DNA from: Vibrio xiamenensis
Lineage (GTDB): Bacteria > Pseudomonadota > Gammaproteobacteria > Enterobacterales > Vibrionaceae
DNA: 64,000 bases
Assembly: GCF_900100015.1 (NCBI RefSeq)
Contig: NZ_FNDD01000009.1
Span: 97,579 to 161,578, forward strand
Direction of reading: 5' to 3'
The notes below the pieces were generated by a model. The model had not been told where the DNA came from, ran no database searches, and saw only the letters and a list, made by a program, of their open reading frames with translations. The position numbers and the translations under genes are program-made. This document shows positions 27,452 to 37,329 of this stretch, in pieces (position 1 is the first letter of the stretch; each line of letters starts with the position of its first letter).

Positions 27452-29485
27452 ATGTTTATAAAAAATACGATTTCTCGCCGCGCGTTTCTTGGTGGTGCAG
27501 CAAAGGTTGGCGCCGCTGTCGCTTCTACATCCATTTTGACCGCTTGTGACAATGACGATTCCACAGATATCTCTGGCGTTAAAATCGCCATGCTTGCAGA
27601 TGTGCACTTTCATGATGTTTTTGGTAATTATGATTTTAGTGAATATAACAGTGAAGTGACGATACGCAGCTTGCAAGACTCTTGTGAATCGACGCGAATG
27701 TTCAATGAAAATTACTTTGCTTTTATTCAGGCGTTACAAGAAATTGGCGAGCAAGGCATTAAATATATCTGCCTACTCGGAGACTTCTCAGATGAAGGTC
27801 AACTCGATACGCTGAAAGGCTTTCAACGTGTCGTTGAACCATTTATTGAAAGCTATGGCTTTGAATTCTTTTTGACCAATGGTAACCATGATCCAAATAA
27901 ACCGTTCGGTAGCGACCAGAGCAAAAACTTCTTAAATACAAACGGCGCCAGTATTTCAGTTACTAGCGATGCCAGCAACGACTTTTCTGCTGATGATGTC
28001 GTTGTCGACCAACACATATCTCAAGGTATGTGGTCTGCTGGCTATGAAGAAATGTTTGATCTGCTGGGTAACTACGGATTTCAAAATAAGTCGAGCTACG
28101 TGTATTACGAAACGCCGTGGGGAAGCGATGATTTTGCCGACCGCGGGTTAATGATGACATCAGAGGACGGCTCGGCCTCTTTTTGGTGCCCTGATTCCTC
28201 TTATCTTGCAGAGCCTGTTGAGGGGCTTTGGATTGTTGCCGTGGATATGAATATCCACTTACCCAACCAAGACGGTAGCAGTTGGAGTCATGCCTCAGTC
28301 GGTTGGGAGGAAGGTAAACAATACAAGCCACAGCTGATGACTTGGCTTGAAAGCGTCACCCAACGAGCTCAGCAAATGGGCAAAACGCTGATTGTATTCA
28401 GCCATTATCCCGCAACCGAGTATCTCAATTCGAGCGCCAATGATTTTTACTATGTGTTCAACGATGGGTCGTACAATAACACTCGCGTGCCTTCAACAGA
28501 TACAGCGTCGCAAGTAGCAAATACCGGCGTAAAACTGCATTTTGCCGGACATATTCACGTTAACGATACGTCATCTTATCAAAATGACAACGCGACACTG
28601 ATTAATGTACAAGCACCTTCTCTCGCCGCTTACACTCCCTCTTATAAAGTGATTACCTGCCATTCACCTTCCCTGTTTGAGATTGAAACCCAAACTCTGC
28701 AGGATGTCGCCGATTTTGATTCACTGTTCCCTTATTACATAAGCGAACAACAGCATCGCGAAAGTGTCGGTGCCGACATTCAATGGGCCGACATGCTGGA
28801 TGCCACGAATTACCGCGATTTGATGTACCGCCACTTAAATGTGTTGATGAATATGCGGCTTAAATCGGATTGGGGCGCAGATATTCTCGCGCTATTCGAT
28901 GCACAGACACCGTTGTACTGGTTAATGATGCTGTCATGTTTTGAAGGCGAACTCGACAATCAACAAATGCTGGCTTTAATTGCAGAAATGAACGCCGATG
29001 CCAGCAACAATGACATTATTAGTCTATTTACGAACTGGGACCTAGAAACACAGGCGCTTGCTGCGCTTGAGCAAGTCGAAAGTCATAATCGCACCTTCGT
29101 CACTGATCGAGCTCAAATGTTAGAGGTCGGTTTTGACGAGTTGTGTCTTACAACCTTATACCTGCGCAATGGCGATGAGCTCGCACTGCAAGACCTCAAT
29201 TACCAGCAATTGGTCCCGATTCGTATCGCAATCGAAATGTTTAAAAATAATGACGCTGATGGCGACTTGGAAAACATTAACTGGGATACCGATTACGTAG
29301 GCCAAGATCCCGCCAGCGGCGGAGAAGTGACTCTCGAACAGCTTGACTTAGCGCTATTAAAAACACGATTCGCTGCGTTAGCACGAATCTATCACCAGTT
29401 AGGAAAAGCCAAACCAGCGGATCATTTCTATGTCGACCTGGCGAGTGGAGATATTGAAGATTTGGCGGGAAACAAACAGTTTTAA
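27452..29485 (+). CDS. TAT-exported lipoprotein metallophosphoesterase
   Basis: 677 residues. The N-terminus has a twin-arginine signal (SRRAFLGG, R9-R10) followed by a lipobox LTAC (C32), so the folded metalloenzyme is probably exported by Tat and lipidated. Asp at +2 would favour inner-membrane retention by the Lol rule. Metallophosphoesterase motifs follow in order: DVHFHD, GDFSDEG, NGNHD, FSHY and GHIHV. The 250-residue C-terminal part is helical and not recognised. No good ribosome site. Substrate unknown. Confidence 0.82.
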   Translation: MFIKNTISRRAFLGGAAKVGAAVASTSILTACDNDDSTDISGVKIAMLADVHFHDVFGNYDFSEYNSEVTIRSLQDSCESTRMFNENYFAFIQALQEIGEQGIKYICLLGDFSDEGQLDTLKGFQRVVEPFIESYGFEFFLTNGNHDPNKPFGSDQSKNFLNTNGASISVTSDASNDFSADDVVVDQHISQGMWSAGYEEMFDLLGNYGFQNKSSYVYYETPWGSDDFADRGLMMTSEDGSASFWCPDSSYLAEPVEGLWIVAVDMNIHLPNQDGSSWSHASVGWEEGKQYKPQLMTWLESVTQRAQQMGKTLIVFSHYPATEYLNSSANDFYYVFNDGSYNNTRVPSTDTASQVANTGVKLHFAGHIHVNDTSSYQNDNATLINVQAPSLAAYTPSYKVITCHSPSLFEIETQTLQDVADFDSLFPYYISEQQHRESVGADIQWADMLDATNYRDLMYRHLNVLMNMRLKSDWGADILALFDAQTPLYWLMMLSCFEGELDNQQMLALIAEMNADASNNDIISLFTNWDLETQALAALEQVESHNRTFVTDRAQMLEVGFDELCLTTLYLRNGDELALQDLNYQQLVPIRIAIEMFKNNDADGDLENINWDTDYVGQDPASGGEVTLEQLDLALLKTRFAALARIYHQLGKAKPADHFYVDLASGDIEDLAGNKQF

Positions 29486-29552
29486 TCGCTGCTCCTTTGG
29501 GCATAAACGTCGTTGATACTCAAACAGTTGATGCTCAAACAATAGACATAAA

Positions 29553-29575
29553 AAAGCCGACATCATGTCGGCTTT
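29553..29575. terminator. Bidirectional terminator
   Basis: Stem AAAGCCGACA/TGTCGGCTTT, loop TCA. A run of A on its left side makes it strongest for the minus-strand protease gene. Confidence 0.88.
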
Positions 29576-29588
29576 GTGTCGTTATCTG

Positions 29589-31949
29589 CTATTTTCTTAA
29601 CGCGTTCAATTTGGCCTGTGCGATACCGAAAATACTATCAATCGGGTAGCTGCCTTCCTCACTCGCGACGCCTGCTTGTTTGCCGGTAAACAGTTCAATC
29701 GCTTCTGTAACGTGGTCAATCGCCCAAATATTAAATTCGCCGCGCTCAACCGCTTTGACGATATCTGGGCGCAGCATCAAATTGTGCTGGTTGGAACGTG
29801 GAATGATCACCCCTTGTTCATTGCTGCGGCCTTTAATCATGCACACATCAAAGAAGCCTTCGATTTTTTCATTCACACCACCAATGGGCTGCGCTTCGCC
29901 AAATTGGTTCATTGAACCGGTAATCGCAATGTCTTGACGATTCGGTTGCTTAGCAAACGCTGACACGACCGCACAAAACTCCGCCATACTCGCGCTGTCA
30001 CCATCTACGCCGCCGTAAGACTGCTCAAAGGTGATGGTAGTGGTCAGCGGCACCCGCGCCGTTTTGCCAAACACCGACGACAAATACGCAGTCAAAATCA
30101 TCACCCCTTTGGAGTGAATGCTGCCGCCTAAATCGACACTGCGCTCGATATCAATCACATCACCATCGCCATAACAGGTAGTCGCTGTAATCCGGTTTGG
30201 CGCGCCAAACATATACTCACTGGTGGCAAGCACCGATAAAGCATTAACTTGGCCAATCGCCGACCCCGAGGTACGCAGCAAGGTTGTGCCATTGATGAAG
30301 CCTTCCATCACGCTGTCACGCAAGCGATTGACTCGCAGTTCTTGATTCGAAAGCGCCTCTTCGACATGACTGGCACGAATCATATTGGAATTTGCTTGCT
30401 TGGCCACATAGTTGGACTCACGCAGCAAGTTGGCAATATGCGCCGAGTGCAGCGACAGCTTGAACTGATCGCCAGAGATCCGTGAACTGTGCTCGATAAT
30501 ACGTGCGATCGCTTTGCGGTCACAGTGCAGCATATTGCTGTCGTGAACCACGCTGGCAATAAAGCGAGCATACTGCAGCTCTGAATCCGAGGTTCGTTTC
30601 ATCTCGTCTTCAAAATCGGCGGTAACACGAAAGAGTTCGCGAAACTCCGGATCATAGTGTTGCAGCAGTTGATAAGTGCGGTAGTCACCAAACAAAATGA
30701 TTTTTACATCAAGAGGAATCGGCTCGGGATCAAGCGACACCGCGCCAGTTAAGGTCACTTCTTTTTCAAGCGAGGTGAAACTCATTTGTCTTGAACGCAG
30801 CGCGCGCTTAAGCCCATCCCACACATACGGCTGTTCAAGCACCTTCTGCGCGTCCATCATCAGCACGCCGCCGTTGGCTTTGTGTAAACTGCCAGCCCGA
30901 ATCAGTGAGAAATCGGTAAACACCGTACCTTTAAAGGTGGCGGTTTCAATGTAACCAAACAGCGAGTGATAGTTCGGATTTTCTTCCACTACGATAGGAA
31001 ATTCGCTATCAGGCCGCGACACCAACACGTTTACTTTGTAACGGCGCGGCAGCTTTTTATCCAGCGAGGCGGTCGCAATCTCTGCCTGCTCATTACTCTC
31101 TTCAAGGAAAATATCGGCATTTTCAACGATGTCTTTTTGCAGCTCAGTTAAATAGGTTTTGATTTCGCTGTGTTCGTTGTAGTCGATCTTGAGTTGCTTA
31201 ATAAAATGGGTGATCACATCTAGTGTCACATCATCATTGAGCTTTTTAATTTTTTCGCTGTACGACTCTTCCCACTCAGTCAAATGGCGCACCATTTTGC
31301 GCAATTTGATTTCAAGCTCGTCAATTTTATCGCTGAACGCTTCTTGCTCTTTTTTCGACAGCGCGTCAAAGCTCTCTTCAGTGTGCAACTCTTCGCCATT
31401 CATCGCCACGAATTGATAGTCACCTTGAGTGGTGATAGTCAAACTAATGCCCTGCTCTTTGGCTTCATGGCTGATGCTTTCCAGCTCCGCTTCTTGCTTT
31501 TGCGCTAGCTGGTTTTTCAGTTTGTCTGCGCGGCTATAATACATTTCGTTATCAAACGCGAGCGGCAGCGCTTGAACCAGCTTGGTCATTAATTTCTCGA
31601 TATCTTGACGCAACCTGCTCCCCACCCCAACGGGCAGTTTTAATACCTTAGGCGTGCGAATATCATCAAAGTTAGCCACATAACACCAGTCAAATAGCGC
31701 ATCGGTATCATGTTGATGACGGCTTAAATAGCGCAAAATCATGGTGCGCTTGCCTAGCCCATTTTGGCCAATGGCGTAAATGTTATATCCCTTTTCTTTA
31801 ATCGACATCGCGAACTCAACCGCTTTTTGCGCGCGTTCTTGACCAACGATTTCATCGATCGGCGCCAACTCTTTCGTCGATTTACTGGTCAATTTCTCCA
31901 GTTCAGCGGCGTGATAGAGCTGCTTTGCTTCAAGCCTTTCAATCGCCAT
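29589..31949 (-). CDS. Lon-family ATP-dependent protease (YcbZ/LonH-like)
   Basis: 786 residues. N-terminal Walker A variant GQNGLGKRT, long coiled insertion (about 190-290), AAA+ segment LIRAGSLHKANGGVLMMDA, and a C-terminal S16 peptidase domain with catalytic Ser in GDSASMAE and Lys in GGVNEKIEGF. The order fits the E. coli YcbZ type rather than classic Lon, which starts with a LAN domain. AGGAGG lies 5 nt before ATG 31949; the GTG just ahead is too close. Confidence 0.87.
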   Translation of the reverse strand: MAIERLEAKQLYHAAELEKLTSKSTKELAPIDEIVGQERAQKAVEFAMSIKEKGYNIYAIGQNGLGKRTMILRYLSRHQHDTDALFDWCYVANFDDIRTPKVLKLPVGVGSRLRQDIEKLMTKLVQALPLAFDNEMYYSRADKLKNQLAQKQEAELESISHEAKEQGISLTITTQGDYQFVAMNGEELHTEESFDALSKKEQEAFSDKIDELEIKLRKMVRHLTEWEESYSEKIKKLNDDVTLDVITHFIKQLKIDYNEHSEIKTYLTELQKDIVENADIFLEESNEQAEIATASLDKKLPRRYKVNVLVSRPDSEFPIVVEENPNYHSLFGYIETATFKGTVFTDFSLIRAGSLHKANGGVLMMDAQKVLEQPYVWDGLKRALRSRQMSFTSLEKEVTLTGAVSLDPEPIPLDVKIILFGDYRTYQLLQHYDPEFRELFRVTADFEDEMKRTSDSELQYARFIASVVHDSNMLHCDRKAIARIIEHSSRISGDQFKLSLHSAHIANLLRESNYVAKQANSNMIRASHVEEALSNQELRVNRLRDSVMEGFINGTTLLRTSGSAIGQVNALSVLATSEYMFGAPNRITATTCYGDGDVIDIERSVDLGGSIHSKGVMILTAYLSSVFGKTARVPLTTTITFEQSYGGVDGDSASMAEFCAVVSAFAKQPNRQDIAITGSMNQFGEAQPIGGVNEKIEGFFDVCMIKGRSNEQGVIIPRSNQHNLMLRPDIVKAVERGEFNIWAIDHVTEAIELFTGKQAGVASEEGSYPIDSIFGIAQAKLNALRK

Positions 31950-32084
31950 CACAACCTCCTATGTTTTTGTTTTTATGTCTCTTGCAAATATTAGTTGAAT
32001 TTTATTTACGATTTAGTGACTTACACTCAAAACGTAACTGAACGACTAAAAATTCATCACTTTTGCATGTTTTATATTCAATTA

Positions 32085-32103
32085 AATGATAATTATTTGC
32101 ATT
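32085..32103. promoter_or_regulatory. Fur box
   Basis: AATGATAATTATTTGCATT matches the 19-bp Vibrio-type Fur consensus AATGATAATTATTATCATT at 17 positions. It lies 54 bp before the 162-codon gene and 136 bp before the divergent protease gene. Suggests iron repression of one or both. Confidence 0.65.
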
Positions 32104-32157
32104 AGAGACTAATTTGCATTTAAATAGCGAGTACGGAAACGGCTGGACACATTGACT

Positions 32158-32646
32158 ATGGATTTACAACAAAGCTGGGCACACTTTCTAAAAGCAGAAC
32201 AACTTCTCGACCAAGGTCATTGGCCAGAAGCACACTACTTGTTTGACCAAGTGTTGTCACACCTACCCGGACATATTCAAAACGCATTAGACCAACAAGA
32301 GCTCAAACCTTGTCAACTGGCTTGCCTGTTGTCTGGTTTACGCGATGCCGCCGTCCATCAATCCGAGATCCTCAACAAAATGGGGGCACAACAACAAGCG
32401 TTTCAGGTGCTTAACCAATCCTACGCGCTGGTGCAGTTTATCTCGATTGAACCGTCTCCTTTAGTGGCAGCCTGTGCTGACACTTTGCATACACACAGTG
32501 AAGATTTATTACGTCACCTCGGCGCGTTTTGCGCAGCGCAGCGTAATGCTCAGTGGATGATCGAGTTTGAACAAATTGAACAAGCCCACCACCACTTTGC
32601 GTCCCTTAAGGACCACAGCGCGATTCCGCCAAGAATGATGAATTAA
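32158..32646 (+). CDS. Small helical (TPR-like) protein of unknown function
   Basis: 162 residues, wholly helical, with a TPR-like first repeat (FLKAEQLLDQGHWPEAHYLF). No signal peptide. It precedes the double ATPase by 12 bp on the same strand, so they form an operon behind a Fur box. The start is ATG 32158; an upstream TTG is less likely. It resembles DUF2753 proteins in style, but I cannot confirm this. Confidence 0.65.
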   Translation: MDLQQSWAHFLKAEQLLDQGHWPEAHYLFDQVLSHLPGHIQNALDQQELKPCQLACLLSGLRDAAVHQSEILNKMGAQQQAFQVLNQSYALVQFISIEPSPLVAACADTLHTHSEDLLRHLGAFCAAQRNAQWMIEFEQIEQAHHHFASLKDHSAIPPRMMN

Positions 32647-32658
32647 AAAGGATGTACC

Positions 32659-34275
32659 ATGTCTCAATCACCGATTCTAACGGTGCGCAATCTCTCCGTG
32701 AGCTTTACCACCAATGACGGCATCGTTGATGCAGTAAAAGACGTCAGCTTTGACCTGCACAAAGGCGAAACGCTGGCGATCGTTGGCGAATCCGGTAGCG
32801 GTAAATCGGTCTCAACCAATGCGTTGATGAAGCTGTTGCCCAACAATGCCATCATCGATGCACGCTCAAACATTGAGTTTGAAGGCCAAGCATTGCTGCC
32901 AAAATCAGACAAGCAAATGCAATCGATTCGCGGCAACCGTATCGGAATGATCTTCCAAGAGCCGATGACCTCGCTCAACCCATATTTGCGCGTTGGCAAG
33001 CAAGTGACCGAAGCGCTCACTTGCCATCAACCGATGAGCCAAGCGAAAGCCAAAGCTCGCGCGTTGGAGCTGTTTAACTTAGTCCAGTTACCAAACCCAG
33101 AGCAAGCATTTAAAAAGTACCCGCACGAGTTTTCAGGCGGTCAATTGCAGCGAATCATGATTGCTGTGGCGCTCATCAACGAGCCCGATATTTTGATCGC
33201 CGATGAACCGACCACCGCTCTGGATGTCACCGTGCAAGCCGAAGTGCTCGATCTTATCAAACGTATTCAAGCCAAAATGGGCATGGCGATTTTATTTATC
33301 ACCCATGATCTTGGCGTGGTTAAGCACTTGGCCGACCGCGTGATCGTCATGTGTAAAGGCGATGTGGTAGAAGAAGGTCCATGCCAACAACTGTTCGCAG
33401 CGCCAAGCCACGAATACACTAAGATGCTAATAAACTCTGTGCCGCGCGGTCTTAAAACGCCAATTGAAGACAGCGCCGATATGCTGCTCAAAGCCGATGA
33501 CATTCGCGTGCGTTTCTTGGTCAAACCGCACTTTATCGAAAGCCGCAGCCAATACTTTGAAGCGGTCAAAGGCATTTCACTGACGCTAAAACAGGGTGAA
33601 ACCTTAGGCATTGTTGGTGAGTCTGGTTCAGGTAAATCGACGCTCGGTCGCGCGCTGATTGGCTTATTGCCTTCAACCGGCTCCATTGCCTTTAAAGGTC
33701 AAAATCTTGATGAGTTATCAGCCAAGCAACGTTTCGCACTGAAAAAAGACATTCAAATGGTGTTTCAAGACCCTTACGGTTCGCTGTCGCCACGTATGAC
33801 GGTTGGTGAAATCATTACCGAAGGCTTAACGGTACACCAGCCAAGCATAAGTCGCAGTGAACGCATGCAACGCGCGCGTAAAGCGCTGCAAGAAGTGCGT
33901 CTCGACCCAACTTCGATTAACCGTTACCCCCACGAGTTTTCTGGTGGTCAACGTCAACGTATCGCGATTGCTCGCGCACTGATCCTAGAACCGTCGTTTA
34001 TTCTGCTTGATGAACCAACATCGGCGCTCGATCGCTCAGTGCAATTAACCGTAATTGATTTGCTCAAAGACATTCAGAAAAAACACAATATTGGCTTTGT
34101 GTTTATCAGCCATGACTTGAGCGTGGTGAAAGCATTATCGGATCGCGTCATCGTAATGCAAAAAGGCGAAGTGATGGAGCAAGGCAACGCCAGCGACATC
34201 TTCAACCACCCAACTCATCCTTACACGAAAAAACTGCTTGCCGCGTCATTTGATATCGACGAGCAAGTCGCTTAA
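32659..34275 (+). CDS. yejF: Peptide ABC transporter double ATP-binding protein (YejF-like)
   Basis: 538 residues with two complete ATPase halves: Walker A GESGSGKSV and GESGSGKST, signatures FSGGQLQR and FSGGQRQR, Walker B LIADEPTTALD and ILLDEPTSALD. This tandem form energises oligopeptide importers such as YejABEF (microcin C). No binding protein or permease gene lies next to it, so it must work with partners encoded elsewhere. Ribosome site AAGGATG. Confidence 0.87.
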   Translation: MSQSPILTVRNLSVSFTTNDGIVDAVKDVSFDLHKGETLAIVGESGSGKSVSTNALMKLLPNNAIIDARSNIEFEGQALLPKSDKQMQSIRGNRIGMIFQEPMTSLNPYLRVGKQVTEALTCHQPMSQAKAKARALELFNLVQLPNPEQAFKKYPHEFSGGQLQRIMIAVALINEPDILIADEPTTALDVTVQAEVLDLIKRIQAKMGMAILFITHDLGVVKHLADRVIVMCKGDVVEEGPCQQLFAAPSHEYTKMLINSVPRGLKTPIEDSADMLLKADDIRVRFLVKPHFIESRSQYFEAVKGISLTLKQGETLGIVGESGSGKSTLGRALIGLLPSTGSIAFKGQNLDELSAKQRFALKKDIQMVFQDPYGSLSPRMTVGEIITEGLTVHQPSISRSERMQRARKALQEVRLDPTSINRYPHEFSGGQRQRIAIARALILEPSFILLDEPTSALDRSVQLTVIDLLKDIQKKHNIGFVFISHDLSVVKALSDRVIVMQKGEVMEQGNASDIFNHPTHPYTKKLLAASFDIDEQVA

Positions 34276-34318
34276 TTACAAAAGTTTCACGACAACGTCA
34301 GGCTGTTCACAGCCACCC

Positions 34319-34352
34319 AAAACCGCGATAGGCTGAATATCGCGGTTTTTTT
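34319..34352 (+). terminator. Rho-independent terminator after yejF
   Basis: Stem AACCGCGATA/TATCGCGGTT with a 7-nt loop, then TTTTT. Confidence 0.88.
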
Positions 34353-34560
34353 CGCTCTATTTTTCACCCAAAACAAAGGTTTCTTCGCAAAACAACGATT
34401 CTCGCCCTGAGCCAAAGTTTCCAGCGCCAAAGCCATCGATTTCTCGCCAAAACGACCGCATGCCGAGCCTGCGTATAAAATGCCTGTGCTTGGCTGCAAT
34501 TCTTGTTACTTTAATACTCAACTGAATGCCAAATTAATGCTCACTATCAAGGAGAGAAAA

Positions 34561-35382
34561 ATGCAACTGGAGATGTTCATCTGCGATGCGTTCACCCGTA
34601 ACCAATTTGCCGGTAATTCCGCCGCTGTCGTACCTGTGACCGAGTGGCCTAGCGAGCACATCATGCAAAATATCGCGATTGAAAATAACCTCTCAGAAAC
34701 CGCATTTGTTAAAAAGCTTGCCGACAATCACTACTTTATTCGCTGGTTTTCACCGCTGTGCGAAATCGACTTCTGCGGTCACGCAACGCTTGCGACCAGC
34801 TATGTGTTGTTTAGCCAACTTGGCGTCAGTGGCACCATTACCTATAGCACCGAGAGTGTCGGCGAGCTGACGGTGACGCAAAATGACGCAGGCCGTATCG
34901 TGATGGACTTTCCTAATAAGATGCCCAGTGAGGTCAATACCATTCCCGCGATGCTGCTCGAAGGCTTATCGATAACCCCAAGCGAAATTTTGGCTAATGA
35001 CCAAGCTTATGTGGCGGTATTAGGCAGTGAGCAGCAAGTTTTAGATATGGTCACCGACAGCGAAAAGCTCAAACAGCTTTACCCGCTTGATGTGGTCGTG
35101 ACCGCTAAAGCTAGCAATGCTGATTATGATTTTGTGTCGCGCTACTTCTGGCCTGCCAATGGTGGTGATGAAGACCCGGTGACGGGTTCGATCCACGCCG
35201 GATTAGCGCCATTTTGGGCCAAGCGTCTTGGTAAACATTCGCTGGTGGCGCGTCAAGCCTCTAAGCGCGGCGGCACTTTATATTGTGAGGTGCAACCAGC
35301 AGAGAATGGTGAATCTAACCTTGGACGAGTCACCATCGCGGGTGATGCGGTGCTTTATTCAAAAGCGCAGATATTTGTCTGA
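34561..35382 (+). CDS. PhzF-family isomerase/epimerase-like protein
   Basis: 273 residues of the diaminopimelate-epimerase fold. Visible: MFICDAFTRNQFAGNSAAVV, the catalytic Glu region NLSETAF, DFCGHATLA and the C-terminal DEDPVTGSIHAGL. The frame is open from 34480 but AAGGAG sits 6 nt before ATG 34561 and the fold begins there. PhzF proteins outside phenazine loci have unknown substrates. Confidence 0.87.
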   Translation: MQLEMFICDAFTRNQFAGNSAAVVPVTEWPSEHIMQNIAIENNLSETAFVKKLADNHYFIRWFSPLCEIDFCGHATLATSYVLFSQLGVSGTITYSTESVGELTVTQNDAGRIVMDFPNKMPSEVNTIPAMLLEGLSITPSEILANDQAYVAVLGSEQQVLDMVTDSEKLKQLYPLDVVVTAKASNADYDFVSRYFWPANGGDEDPVTGSIHAGLAPFWAKRLGKHSLVARQASKRGGTLYCEVQPAENGESNLGRVTIAGDAVLYSKAQIFV

Positions 35383-35405
35383 TACAAATGGGGCTACTTG
35401 TGACC

Positions 35406-35435
35406 AAACCGCAGCGATTTATCACACTGCGGTTT
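35406..35435. terminator. Hairpin between convergent phzF-like gene and fepC
   Basis: Stem AAACCGCAG/CTGCGGTTT with a 12-nt loop. T runs are short, so the terminator call is moderate. Confidence 0.6.
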
Positions 35436-35447
35436 AAAGCGTCATGC

Positions 35448-36248
35448 TTACCAGCGGCTCAGCGGAATGATCATCGGCGTGTGGGTGATTGGGTCTGGCA
35501 CGATGTGACTTTTAAGGCCAAACACGCGCTCAATTAGTTGTTCATCGATGATGTCACTCGGTGCGCCCTTGGCAACTAACTCACCGCCATGCAGCGCGAT
35601 GATGTGGTCAGCGTAGCGACAAGCTTGGTTTAGGTCATGAAGCACCGCCACCACAGTGCGACCTTCGCGCCGGTTAAGGCTTTTAAACAGATCCAACAGC
35701 TCAATCTGATGGGCAATATCCAAATACGTCGTCGGTTCATCAAGCATCAAGGTTGGGGTTTGCTGGGCTAAGACCATCGCAATCCACACACGTTGGCGCT
35801 GACCGCCAGATAAACTGTCAACGCTTTGATCTGCGAGCTCCACCACACTTGCCGCTTGCATGGCATGATTCACTGCCTTTTGATCGTCATCGCTCCACTG
35901 GCGAAACATACTTTGATGAGGATAACGCCCTCGCGCTACCAAATCATGAACACGAATACCATTTGGTGTATTGGCGCTTTGAGGCAATAACCCAAGTTTC
36001 TTCGCCACCTCTTTGGTCGGCCACTGATGGATGTCTTTGCCGTCAAGCAAAATCGAGCCTTGAGTTGGCTTTAGTAAGCGGCACAAACTTTTGAGCAGCG
36101 TGGATTTTCCGCAGCCATTTGGCCCGACAATCACAGTAAATTTGCCTTGCGGAATTTCCAGACTCAAATTCTGGCAAATCTGTTTAGTGTCGTAACCGAG
36201 TGTAAGATTGTGCGCTTCAAGCGACGCAGCGTTGAGCGGTGCATTCAT
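35448..36248 (-). CDS. fepC: Ferric siderophore ABC transporter ATP-binding protein
   Basis: 266 residues; Walker A GPNGCGKST, signature LSGGQRQR, Walker B LMLDEPTTYLD, the FepC/FhuC pattern. Powers import of ferric siderophore through the two permeases encoded just upstream. The frame opens at 36284, but ATG 36248 has GGAA at good spacing and fits family length. Last gene of the leftward operon. Confidence 0.92.
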   Translation of the reverse strand: MNAPLNAASLEAHNLTLGYDTKQICQNLSLEIPQGKFTVIVGPNGCGKSTLLKSLCRLLKPTQGSILLDGKDIHQWPTKEVAKKLGLLPQSANTPNGIRVHDLVARGRYPHQSMFRQWSDDDQKAVNHAMQAASVVELADQSVDSLSGGQRQRVWIAMVLAQQTPTLMLDEPTTYLDIAHQIELLDLFKSLNRREGRTVVAVLHDLNQACRYADHIIALHGGELVAKGAPSDIIDEQLIERVFGLKSHIVPDPITHTPMIIPLSRW

Positions 36249-36294
36249 AATCGTTCCAACTACATCATGGTTTGTAATCCGCAACCCTTTGTGG

Positions 36295-37329
36295 CTAGCG
36301 GGTTCTGGTCAACAACCAGATCAAATAAATGCCACCAACAATGCCGGTCACTCGGCCAATCGGTAGCGTGAGATTCAGAGGCGCCCACTGAGTGAGCAAG
36401 TCGGCAAGCAGCAGCAACACTGCGCCCATCAAGGCCGCACTCAGAATTGGCACACTGGGGTGGCGCGTAATGCGTCTCACCAATTGCGGCGCGGCAAGCG
36501 CGACAAACGCAATCGGCCCTGCAGCGCCAGTGGCAAGCGCGGCTAAAATCACCGCAGCAAACAAACTGATAAAGCGCATTCGCTCAATTGATACGCCAAG
36601 CTGAGCAGCCATATCTTCGCCCATTTCAATCAAAGCCAGCGAGCGCACGCCCCATTTCAGAAGCGGAATACAGATAAGCAGACCTATCGCAACCGGAATC
36701 ACATCGCTCCATTTACGCGCGCTAAGCGAGCCTGACAGCCATAAGTTCGCCGATACCGCGTTATCAATATCACCCCATACCAGCATCAAGCCATTCAGCG
36801 CGGATAAGATCGCACCGACACCGATCCCGATCAAAATCATGCGATAACTGCTGATTTGACGTTGGTCGAGAGAGAGAAAATACACCGCAAGCGCCGTAAA
36901 CGTGCCGCCTAAAATCGCACACAGTGCGACACCAAACATGCCGTTATTCAGCACGATAATATTGACCAGCGCGCCGGTTGCCGCGCCAGTGGTAAAGCCA
37001 ATCACATCCGGCGAGCCAAGCGGATTGCGCGAAATCGACTGAAACACCGCGCCGGCAATACCAAGCGAGGCGCCAACGCACAGCGCGGTCAGCATACGCG
37101 GCAAACGAATGTGGAGTAAAATTCGCTCGCCGATACGCCCAATATCTTCACCAAGCGCAAACTGGCCAAGCGTGGTGTAGCTTATCGGGTATTTACCGAG
37201 CGTTAGCGCCAATGCGCCCAGCGCCAACATCAACCCAAACAACGCGCAGGAAATCAGCGCGGTGCGTTTGGAATATTGCCAAGAAAAAGAGCCAACACGA
37301 TAAACACAGAGCTCGGATGAACGACTCAT
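36295..37329 (-). CDS. fepG: Ferric siderophore ABC transporter permease
   Basis: 344 residues, about nine membrane spans, FecCD family; RNPLGSPDVIGFTTGA and GPIAFVALAAPQLVRR are diagnostic. Its ATG overlaps the stop of the preceding permease (ATGA), so translation is coupled. The upstream ATG at 37347 would lie inside fepD and is rejected. Confidence 0.92.
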   Translation of the reverse strand: MSRSSELCVYRVGSFSWQYSKRTALISCALFGLMLALGALALTLGKYPISYTTLGQFALGEDIGRIGERILLHIRLPRMLTALCVGASLGIAGAVFQSISRNPLGSPDVIGFTTGAATGALVNIIVLNNGMFGVALCAILGGTFTALAVYFLSLDQRQISSYRMILIGIGVGAILSALNGLMLVWGDIDNAVSANLWLSGSLSARKWSDVIPVAIGLLICIPLLKWGVRSLALIEMGEDMAAQLGVSIERMRFISLFAAVILAALATGAAGPIAFVALAAPQLVRRITRHPSVPILSAALMGAVLLLLADLLTQWAPLNLTLPIGRVTGIVGGIYLIWLLTRTR

